Below, one piece after another: positions 1 through 7,200 of a stretch of DNA of 21,013 bases. Position numbers and translations under genes: made by a program. Source of the DNA: an uncultured Bacteroidales bacterium (lineage in GTDB: Bacteria > Bacteroidota > Bacteroidia > Bacteroidales > Paludibacteraceae); contig CAMOJA010000021.1 of assembly GCA_946616535.1 (NCBI GenBank), positions 1 to 21,013 of the forward strand. Reading direction: 5' to 3'. How positions within the stretch are numbered: position 1 is the first letter of the stretch; every line of letters starts with the position of its first letter. Below the pieces are notes generated by a model, which did not search any database, was not told where the DNA came from, and saw only the letters and a program-made list of their open reading frames with translations.

Positions 1-2
1 AG

Positions 3-332
3 CTTCACGTGATGTCTTCTTTCAATAATGTAATCGTTACGGTTGCTAACGGTGATGGCCAAGTAATCAGCTGGTCTTCGGCTGGTAAGCAAGGTTTCCG
101 TGGCAGCAAAAAGAATACTCCGTACGCAGCACAAATGGCAGCAGCTGACTGCTGCAAGGTCGCATTCGACCTCGGTCTGCGTAAAGTTAAAGCATACGTT
201 AAGGGTCCCGGACAAGGACGTGAGTCGGCTATCCGTGCTTGCGTAGCCGCTGGTATCGATGTAACTGAAATCGTTGATGTTACCCCGATGCCGCACAACG
301 GTTGCCGTCCTCCGAAACGTCGTCGTGTATAA
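3..332 (+). CDS. rpsK: 30S ribosomal protein S11 (5' partial)
   Basis: This is the C-terminal part of ribosomal protein S11, which lies on the platform of the 30S subunit and helps form the mRNA exit/Shine-Dalgarno cleft. The reading frame is open from base 3 and the gene starts before the window; about 109 residues remain of a usual length near 129, so roughly 20 N-terminal residues are missing. Visible S11 hallmarks are [10 protein letters not shown], then [19 protein letters not shown], the glycine-rich [10 protein letters not shown] stretch, and the basic end [19 protein letters not shown] pair at 9-14 is internal, not the true start. It is followed by rpsD after 32 nt, the usual alpha-operon order. 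The identification is secure from conserved sequence; only the true start is unknown. Confidence 0.97.
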   Translation, partial: LHVMSSFNNVIVTVANGDGQVISWSSAGKQGFRGSKKNTPYAAQMAAADCCKVAFDLGLRKVKAYVKGPGQGRESAIRACVAAGIDVTEIVDVTPMPHNGCRPPKRRRV

Positions 333-364
333 TATTTAATCCTTTAACGTAAATTTTTAGAATT

Positions 365-970
365 ATGGCAAGATATATTGGCCCAAAATCTCGCATCGCA
401 CGCCGTTTCGGCGAGGCTATCTTCGGCGAGGATAAGGTGCTTGCAAAACGTCCGTACGCACCCGGACAACACGGCGTTAACCGTCGTAAGAAAAACTCTG
501 AGTATGGTACTCAGCTTGCTGAGAAGCAGAAAGCTAAATACACCTATGGTGTACTCGAGCGTCAGTTCCGTCTTCTCTTCGCCAAAGCTGCTCGTACCAA
601 AGGTATTACCGGTGAGATCCTGATCCAGCTTCTCGAGTGCCGCCTCGACAATATCGTTTATCGTCTTGGTATGGCTCCTACTCGTGCTGCTGCTCGTCAA
701 CTCGTTAGCCACCGTCACATCACTGTGGACGGCAAAGTAGTGAACATCCCTTCCTTCGAGGTGAAACCCGGAATGGTTGTTGCTGTTCGCGAAAAAGCGA
801 AATCGCTTGAGGTCATCAATGAGTCCCTTCAGGGCTTCAACCACGCTAAGTACGGTTGGCTCGAATGGAACGAGGCCGACAAGGCTGGTAAGCTGCTCAA
901 TGTTCCCGCTCGCGCTGAGATTCCGGAGAACATCAAGGAGCAATTAATCGTTGAGTTGTACTCTAAATAA
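365..970 (+). CDS. rpsD: 30S ribosomal protein S4
   Basis: Primary 16S rRNA-binding protein S4, 201 residues, which nucleates assembly of the 30S body and in many bacteria also acts as the operon's translational repressor. The N-terminus [17 protein letters not shown] and the segment [10 protein letters not shown] are typical of S4. The S4 RNA-binding fold spans about residues 90-155 ([20 protein letters not shown], then [17 protein letters not shown]). The N-terminal region has no cysteines, so this is the zinc-free type of S4. The ATG at 365 is preceded by an A/T-rich leader without a Shine-Dalgarno sequence, as is normal in Bacteroidota. It lies 32 nt after rpsK and 11 nt before rpoA, so it is co-transcribed with them. 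Autoregulation by S4 is known from other bacteria; I see no clear mRNA target here. Confidence 0.98.
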   Translation: MARYIGPKSRIARRFGEAIFGEDKVLAKRPYAPGQHGVNRRKKNSEYGTQLAEKQKAKYTYGVLERQFRLLFAKAARTKGITGEILIQLLECRLDNIVYRLGMAPTRAAARQLVSHRHITVDGKVVNIPSFEVKPGMVVAVREKAKSLEVINESLQGFNHAKYGWLEWNEADKAGKLLNVPARAEIPENIKEQLIVELYSK

Positions 971-981
971 TCATTAAATTC

Positions 982-1974
982 ATGGCAATATTAAATTTCA
1001 TCAAACCTGACAAGGTTATAATGTTGGATTCGAGTGCGAACAAAGGTATCTTTGAGTTTCGTCCACTCGAGCCGGGGTATGGAATCACGATAGGCAACGC
1101 GATTCGTCGCGTACTGCTTGGCAGCCTCGAAGGCTATGCCATCTGCTCTGTCAAGATCAGTGGTATTGATCATGAATTTGCTACGATCCCCGGTGTAATC
1201 ACTGACGTTACTAACCTTATCCTCAACCTCAAGCAGGTTCGCTTCCTCCACAAAGAGGGCATCGAAGAGGAGACTGAAACAGTCAAACTCCATGTCCACA
1301 AGCAGAAAGCCTTCCTCGCCGGTGAGTTCAACGCTGCCCTGCAGAACTTCGAGGTGCTCAACCCCGATCTCCAACTCGCAGAGATGGACGACTCAGCGGA
1401 TTTTGAGATTGAGATTACAATCAACAAGGGTCGCGGATACGTGCCCGGTGATGAGAATCGTAAGAAAGACGATCCGATTGGAACGCTCGCTATCGACTCC
1501 ATCTACACGCCTATCCGTAACGTCATGATTTCGGTTGACCAGTATCGTGTCGAGCAACGTACCGACTACGAGAAGCTCACCATTGAGATTACTACGGACG
1601 GTTCCATTGCCCCGCAACAGGCACTCACCGAAGCCGCTAAGATCCTCATCTACCACTTCATGCTCTTCTCTGACGAGCGTATCGTTCTCGAAGAGGAGAC
1701 CAAGAAGAACAGCAACGCACTCGACGAGGAAATCCTCCGTATGCGTCAACTCCTCAACCAGAAACTGCAAGACATGGACCTCTCCGTGCGTGCTCTCAAC
1801 TGCTTGAAGGCTGCTGAAGTAGAGACTCTTGGCGAACTCGTTAAGTACCACCGCGCTGACCTGCTCAAGTTCCGTAACTTCGGTAAGAAATCCCTCACCG
1901 AACTCGACGAACTGCTCGAGCGCAACGGCCTCGCCTTTGGTATGGACATCTCGCGCTATCGTGCGCTGGATTAA
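982..1974 (+). CDS. rpoA: DNA-directed RNA polymerase subunit alpha
   Basis: Alpha subunit of RNA polymerase, 330 residues, the usual length. It dimerises to start core enzyme assembly and contacts upstream DNA and regulators through its C-terminal domain. The N-terminal domain (about residues 1-235) shows [20 protein letters not shown], the classic dimerisation/beta-binding region, followed by [15 protein letters not shown] linker rich in E and K joins it to the C-terminal helix-hairpin-helix domain (about 260-325: [20 protein letters not shown], then [13 protein letters not shown]). The gene sits 11 nt after rpsD, consistent with translational coupling. In the downstream gap to rplQ there is a 20-nt A/T-rich repeat that also occurs after rplQ. 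Confidence 0.98.
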   Translation: MAILNFIKPDKVIMLDSSANKGIFEFRPLEPGYGITIGNAIRRVLLGSLEGYAICSVKISGIDHEFATIPGVITDVTNLILNLKQVRFLHKEGIEEETETVKLHVHKQKAFLAGEFNAALQNFEVLNPDLQLAEMDDSADFEIEITINKGRGYVPGDENRKKDDPIGTLAIDSIYTPIRNVMISVDQYRVEQRTDYEKLTIEITTDGSIAPQQALTEAAKILIYHFMLFSDERIVLEEETKKNSNALDEEILRMRQLLNQKLQDMDLSVRALNCLKAAEVETLGELVKYHRADLLKFRNFGKKSLTELDELLERNGLAFGMDISRYRALD

Positions 1975-1988
1975 TTAAATCATAAATT

Positions 1989-2008
1989 ATAAATTTGAAA
2001 TCATAAAT
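1989..2008 (+). repeat. 20-nt A/T-rich intergenic repeat, copy 1
   Basis: This 20-nt stretch in the rpoA-rplQ gap is repeated exactly at 2519-2538 in the rplQ-aspS gap. It is surrounded by further partial units of the type CATAAAT. It contains TAAATTTG at 1990-1997, which fits the Bacteroidota -7 element TAnnTTTG, but no TTTG lies about 20 nt upstream, so a promoter is not supported. A dispersed short intergenic repeat is the simplest reading. Confidence 0.6.
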
Positions 2009-2020
2009 TGATTTATTATT

Positions 2021-2515
2021 ATGCGTCATAATAAGAAATTCAACCACCTTAGCCGCAAGGCCAACCATCGCGCAGCGATGCTGAGCAACATGGCTTGCTC
2101 GCTGATCATGCACAAGCGTATCAGCACGACCCTCGCTAAGGCTAAAGCGCTCCGTATCTACGTAGAGCCGATCCTCACCCGCGCGAAAGAGGACAACATG
2201 AACAACCGTCGTTTGGCTTTCTCCCTGCTCAAGCAGAAAGAGGTCGTTACCGAACTCTTCCAGAATGTAGGCGAGAAGATCGCTAACCGTCCCGGTGGCT
2301 ACACCCGTATCCTCCGTACCGGTTTCCGTCTGGGAGACGCTGCTGAGATGTGTATCATCGAGCTCGTAGATTACAACGAGAACATGCTCAAGGAGACCAA
2401 GAAAGCAACTAAGAAAGCTACCCGCCGCGCAGGCAAGAAGGCCGTTAAAGAGGCCGTAGAGGAAGCAGAAGTAGTAGCTGAGGCTCCGAAGGCTGAGGAA
2501 GCAGCAGAGGCATAA
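2021..2515 (+). CDS. rplQ: 50S ribosomal protein L17 with charged C-terminal tail
   Basis: Large-subunit protein L17, which binds 23S rRNA near the peptide exit tunnel. The conserved core (residues 1 to about 125) shows [20 protein letters not shown], then [22 protein letters not shown], and a [20 protein letters not shown] motif. The protein is 164 residues against about 116-130 in many bacteria. The extra 35-40 residues are a low-complexity tail, first Lys/Arg/Thr/Ala rich, then Glu/Ala/Val rich (ending KAEEAAEA). Such tails are common on Bacteroidota L17, so this is not a fusion to a folded domain. It is the last ribosomal gene of the operon and is followed after 36 nt by aspS. The start ATG at 2021 is the first residue of the universally conserved MRHxxxxxxLxR motif. 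Confidence 0.97.
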   Translation: MRHNKKFNHLSRKANHRAAMLSNMACSLIMHKRISTTLAKAKALRIYVEPILTRAKEDNMNNRRLAFSLLKQKEVVTELFQNVGEKIANRPGGYTRILRTGFRLGDAAEMCIIELVDYNENMLKETKKATKKATRRAGKKAVKEAVEEAEVVAEAPKAEEAAEA

Positions 2516-2518
2516 ATC

Positions 2519-2538
2519 ATAAATTTGAAATCATAAAT
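2519..2538 (+). repeat. 20-nt A/T-rich intergenic repeat, copy 2
   Basis: Exact second copy of the 20-nt element at 1989-2008, here filling most of the 36-nt gap between rplQ and aspS. It again carries a TAAATTTG box (2520-2527), with no matching TTTG at -33 spacing. The flanking bases differ between the copies, so the identity is limited to this unit. Confidence 0.6.
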
Positions 2539-2551
2539 CTCAAATTGAGTT

Positions 2552-3928
2552 ATGTTTCTAGATGCTACCAAACATAACGAAAACGTTACAGATCTCGCCA
2601 ACTGCAAGGTTGGCGAATCTGTTTCCGTTTCCGGTATGATCCATAACGTCCGCGTCACGAAGTGGGGTGGATTCATCGTCCTCCGCAAATCGCGTGGTCT
2701 GCTCCAAGCCGTTGTCTCCAACGAGACCTCTAAGTTCTTCGACGAGACAGGCGCAGAGATAGCCATGAACGACCTCTGCCGCGAGATGGCGATCACCCTC
2801 ACCGGAACGGTTAACGAGGCGAAGATCAAAGACCCTGCAGCCTTCTACAACACCATTGAGATCGCTGTGGCTGAGGTGCGCGTACTCTCGCGTCCGACTA
2901 CCCCCGAAGTAGTGGACATGAACGCCCTGAAGTTCGGCGACGAAGAGACACTGCTGCGTTATAAGTTCGATAACCGTCAGGTCACTCTCCGTAATCCGCG
3001 TGATATGGCGATCCTCAAGGTACAATCGACCATTGCACGTGCTTTCGGTGAGTTCCTCTCGGCCAACGGCTTCACCCAGATCTTCACTCCGAAGATCGTG
3101 AGCGAAGGAGCAGAAGGCGGCGCGAACGTCTTCAAGATGGATTATTTCGGCAAGCAGGTGTACCTCGCGCAATCGCCGCAGTTCTACAAACAGATTGGCG
3201 TGGGCGTTTACGAGCGTGTCTTCGAGATCGCTCCGGCCTATCGCGCAGAGAAACATGCGACGAGTCGTCACCTCAACGAGTATATCTCCCTCGATGTGGA
3301 GATGGGCTTCATCAAAGGTCAGGAAGATGTCATGACGCTCGAGGCAGCTTTGCTCCGCCATATCATCGCCGTCGTAGAGCGCGATTGTGCGCACGAGCTG
3401 CAACTGCTCAATGCGGTGAACCCCGTATTGCCCGAGCAGGTTCCGGCTTGGAAACTCTCTGAGGTGCATGAGATTCTCTTTGAGAATCATCTCTGCGAAG
3501 CAGATCACCGTGGTGAGGACGACCTCGCGCCGGAAGAGGAGCGCGCTATCTGCAAGTACGCCTTCGAGAAATACGGTTCGGACTTCGTGTTCGTTACCCA
3601 TTTCCCGTCCGAGCACCGCGCTTTCTACGCGATGGACGACCCCGAGGACCCGAGTCTGACGCTGAGCTTCGACCTCCTCATGCGCGGACTGGAGATCACC
3701 TCCGGCGGTCAGCGTATGCATAAAGAGGCGGACTATCGAGAGAAGATGATTCGTCGTGGTATGAACCCCGATGCGTTCCATTTTTATTTGGATACGTTTA
3801 AGAATGGTATGCCTCCTCACGGAGGTTTCGCCATTGGTCTGGAGCGTATCACGGCATGTTTCTTAGGCATCGCGAACGTCAAAGAATGTTCCATGTTCCC
3901 GCGTGACATCAACCGCGTGGCACCGTAA
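2552..3928 (+). CDS. aspS: Aspartyl-tRNA synthetase, archaeal/eukaryotic type (possibly non-discriminating)
   Basis: Class IIb aminoacyl-tRNA synthetase, 458 residues, charging tRNA with aspartate. The N-terminal OB-fold anticodon domain covers about residues 10-115 (VSGMIHNVRVTKWGGFIVLR). The catalytic domain shows the AspRS-specific loop TPKIVSEGAEGGANVFKMDY, the active-site YLAQSPQFYKQ, motif 2 around FEIAPAYRAEKHATSRHLNE (R231), and motif 3 GGFAIGLERIT (R432) ending FPRDINRVAP. The FPRD...RxxP ending marks AspRS rather than AsnRS. The sequence lacks the large GAD insertion of the roughly 590-residue bacterial AspRS and matches the archaeal/eukaryotic architecture. His31 stands where archaeal discriminating enzymes have Trp, a state found in non-discriminating AspRS but also in eukaryotic AspRS, so tRNA-Asn charging is only a possibility. 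It follows rplQ by 36 nt in the ribosomal operon and is closed by a terminator. Confidence 0.9.
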   Translation: MFLDATKHNENVTDLANCKVGESVSVSGMIHNVRVTKWGGFIVLRKSRGLLQAVVSNETSKFFDETGAEIAMNDLCREMAITLTGTVNEAKIKDPAAFYNTIEIAVAEVRVLSRPTTPEVVDMNALKFGDEETLLRYKFDNRQVTLRNPRDMAILKVQSTIARAFGEFLSANGFTQIFTPKIVSEGAEGGANVFKMDYFGKQVYLAQSPQFYKQIGVGVYERVFEIAPAYRAEKHATSRHLNEYISLDVEMGFIKGQEDVMTLEAALLRHIIAVVERDCAHELQLLNAVNPVLPEQVPAWKLSEVHEILFENHLCEADHRGEDDLAPEEERAICKYAFEKYGSDFVFVTHFPSEHRAFYAMDDPEDPSLTLSFDLLMRGLEITSGGQRMHKEADYREKMIRRGMNPDAFHFYLDTFKNGMPPHGGFAIGLERITACFLGIANVKECSMFPRDINRVAP

Positions 3929-3940
3929 CAGAAAATCATC

Positions 3941-3978
3941 GCAAGCCCACCATTCCGGTGGGTTTGCTGTTTTTTGTT
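3941..3978 (+). terminator. Intrinsic terminator after aspS
   Basis: An 11-bp stem (3941-3951 with 3957-3967, one G-T wobble) with a 5-nt loop is followed by a T-rich run, TGTTTTTTGTT. It lies 13 nt after the aspS stop and closes the ribosomal/aspS transcription unit. Confidence 0.9.
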
Positions 3979-4170
3979 CTAAGGGGAAATGACGTTATTT
4001 AGTGGTCACTATGTGGTAACGTAAATGACACATGAATGCGCAATGAAATACAGGATAATCATCCCACAAATAGCAAAGACAATAGTGATTGCTTGTCGAA
4101 AGCAAAGAAGTTGATTTATCTACGCAAAATGAATAAAATTTCATTTTATTTTAAAAAAAATGTGCGAATG
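3979..4170. other. Intergenic spacer with nested inverted repeat, no gene seen
   Basis: The gap between aspS and the large surface-protein gene is 337 nt. Apart from the terminator and the promoter listed separately, I find no convincing ORF or RNA gene here. It holds a nested inverted repeat: ACGTTA at 3992-3997 with TAACGT at 4017-4022, and inside it AGTG-GT-CACT at 4001-4010. The rest is A/T-rich, increasingly so towards the promoter. Confidence 0.5.
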
Positions 4171-4202
4171 TTTGCATATGTGCATTTTTTGTTGTATTTT
4201 TG
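4171..4202 (+). promoter_or_regulatory. Bacteroidota-type promoter for the large repeat protein
   Basis: TTTG at 4171-4174 (-33 element) and TATTTTTG at 4195-4202 (-7 element, TAnnTTTG) are separated by 20 nt, matching the known primary-sigma consensus of Bacteroides. Transcription would start near 4209, leaving a leader of about 57 nt before the ATG at 4266. The -33 region reads TTTGCATATGTGCA, closely like the promoter at 13721. Confidence 0.8.
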
Positions 4203-4249
4203 CAGCGCAAAATGAGTATAACTCAACATAATTAACGGAATAATTAACC

Positions 4250-4285
4250 AAAAATCTTTTCTATCATGAAAAAAATCTTTTCTAT
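4250..4285 (+). repeat. In-frame direct repeat spanning the start codon
   Basis: The 15-nt word AAAAATCTTTTCTAT occurs at 4250-4264 and again at 4271-4285, a spacing of 21 nt (seven codons). The second copy encodes part of the signal peptide (IFSI); the first lies just before the ATG and reads IFSI in the same frame. It looks like a short tandem duplication that left the start codon between the copies. Confidence 0.7.
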
Positions 4286-7200
4286 TTTGATGGCTGTGCT
4301 GTTTGCCGGTAGCATGTATGCTGCTGACGTAACCGACACGATTGCCATGAAGGGATTTGCAGGCATTACGACTAATAGTTATCAAAACCAGACAAAGTCA
4401 GGTGTTTCTGCAAAGGGAGTAGACATGGTGGCTTATGCTTACAATGGCTCCACCGGTCAGGTTCGTGGCAATAAGACGGCGGTTGCCGGTGCCAGTGTTA
4501 CCGAAGATGACAAAAATAAAAACTGGTCGCTGTATAACTCAGCAGCTATGCCGGGTGCTATTAAGTCGATTAAGGTAACGCAAGCGGCTACTGGAACCAA
4601 CAAATTCCAAAACAAACTGTATGTTTCGTTGGGAACGGCTACACAGGGTGACGTTACTGCAATTACGTCAGCCCAGGCGCAGGATGACGGTGCTACGGCG
4701 AATGAAATCAATTTCACGATTGATGCTTCGAAAAAGTACACATACTTTAAGTTATTGAGTACGGAGCAGTTTACGGGGGGCAGTGTTTCTGACGTTAAAG
4801 TAATGGTGACTTATGAGAAAGCAGAGTCATCGGCAAAGACCTATTATCTGACGTTGAGTTCGGACTGGGCTAGTTGGCCTGCGAAGTATGCAATCTACTA
4901 TTTTAAGAGTTCCGATAACACTCAGAACGGATGGTCGGAGTTCATGACGGCCGTTCCCGAAGAGGACAATACCTATATTGGAACTATTCCGGCGGGTTAT
5001 GACAAGTTGATCTTTGCCCGTTTTAATAGTGATGCGACAGCTCCGGCTTGGGATTCTAATAAATGGAGTCAGACGGTAGATTTGACCGCTCCAACGAATG
5101 ACAATGACTGGTTTACGGTAACTTCCGGCGGTACGGATAGCGAGTGTAACGGAACTTGGTCGAAGCATGGTGAACCAGTCATTCCGGCTAAATTCTATAT
5201 CACAGGTGACTCTGCGTTGGTAACCGATGCGGGTGCTCCGGGCAAGGCATGGAATCCCGATGCAATTAAGTCGGAGACCGATACATTCACGTTGAAGAAC
5301 CTGAAAGCCGGTCAGGAGTATATCCTCAAACTGACGCTGAAGGGCACATGGGAAGGCGAGAATAACATAAAGGGTTACAATGAGTTGACGGAGAAGACCC
5401 CGGGTTTGAAGGATATCGGCAATGATCATAACATCGGCTTCAAGTTGAATGAGGCAGGTGATGTTCAGGTTATCTACAATGCGACTACCTTCAAATTGGT
5501 AGGCGACTTCGTTGTTGAGATTCCGGCTAAATTCTATATCACAGGTGACTCTGCGTTGGTAACCGATGCGGGTGCTCCGGGCAAGGCATGGAATCCCGAT
5601 GCAATTAAGTCGGAGACCGATACATTCACGTTGAAGAACCTGAAAGCCGGTCAGGAGTATATCCTCAAACTGACGCTGAAGGGCACATGGGAAGGCGAGA
5701 ATAACATAAAGGGTTACAATGAGTTGACGGAGAAGACCCCGGGTTTGAAGGATATCGGCAATGATCATAACATCGGCTTCAAGTTGAACGAGGCAGGCAA
5801 TGTTCAGGTTATATACAAAGACGGCGAGACTCCAGTCTTCAAATTGGTAGGTAACTTCGTTGTTGAGATTCCTCATTATTTCATCGCAGGTACGATGACG
5901 AACTGGAAAGACGAGATGGTTGAACTCCTTCCGTTGGAGGAGAAGACCGACAGCCTCGGTGTGGCGTTGAACCTCAAAGCAGACAGCCTCTATCTCTATA
6001 AGATTGTACGCGTACAAGGAACGGATACTGCTTGGTATGGTCTCGATGGCGATGCTACGATGGAGTATGGCAATAGTACCGGTTGGTATATCTATAAGTC
6101 GGAAGGCGACAAGAATCAGAAGAACGTAGGTCTCCAGACGACGAAAGAAGCGGTTTATCCGTTCATACTGAAAGTAAAGGAAGACCATCTGGAGGTAAGC
6201 GTTACCATCCCGGCTCGTTACTATGCTAAATACGCACCGAACTGGGAGTGGGCACAGTTGATCGAGAAGGAAGGCAAGTGGCTGACCGACACGATTGTAT
6301 ATGCGGGTATTGGCGTTAATATCAATGTGAAGGCATCCGATGAAGGTAACATGTTCTTCAGTAACACCGTTGAGGAAGAAGGTGTACGTCCGATCGCAGG
6401 TGATGAGATTGCCGAACTTGACACCGTTCAGTTCAGCTTCAATCCGGTTGACACGACGCTGAACGTATCGCTCATCAGCAAGTATGTTGCTCCTGCTATC
6501 CATTACTACGTGGCAGGTACGATGACTAACTGGAAAGACGAGATGGTTGAACTCCTTCCGTTGGAGGAGAAGACCGACAGCCTCGGTGTGGCGTTGAACC
6601 TCAAAGCAGACAGCCTCTATCTCTATAAGATTGTACGCGTACAAGGAACGGATACTGCTTGGTATGGTCTCGATGGCGATGCTACGATGGAGTATGGCAA
6701 CAGTACCGGTTGGTATATCTATAAGTCGGAAGGCGAAAAGAACCAAAAGAATGTTGGCCTGCAGACGACGAAAGAAGGTGATTATCCCGTAACTTTGGTT
6801 ATCAAGGAAGATCAGCTGATAGTAAGCGTTGTAATCCCGAAACCGGATACGAAGTACTATGCGAAATACGCAGACAAGGCCGGTGAGTGGAACTGGAAGT
6901 TGCTGACCGAGAAGGAAGGCAAGTGGCTGACCGACACAATCGTTTACTATGGCGGCGGTATGAATATCCATAGTGCAGCAGAAGGTGACGGTAAGTACTT
7001 CGCAGAGATTGCTGGTGTTGCGGCAAAAGACACGGCCTTCTTTACCTTCAATCCGGAAGATAGCACGCTGGTTGCAACGGTAGTTGGTAAGTATATCAAA
7101 CCGTTCCTGGTAATGCAGATCGCAGGTCAGTGGGATATGGAAGGCGAGAACTGGATTGTAAATAACATGGTACTCGCAGCAGACTCGTTGACCGCTACCT

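Noticed and set aside
2558..3820. Open frame of 420 codons on the minus strand opposite aspS
   Set aside because: Shadow of aspS, caused by its codon use; no start context or family motifs.
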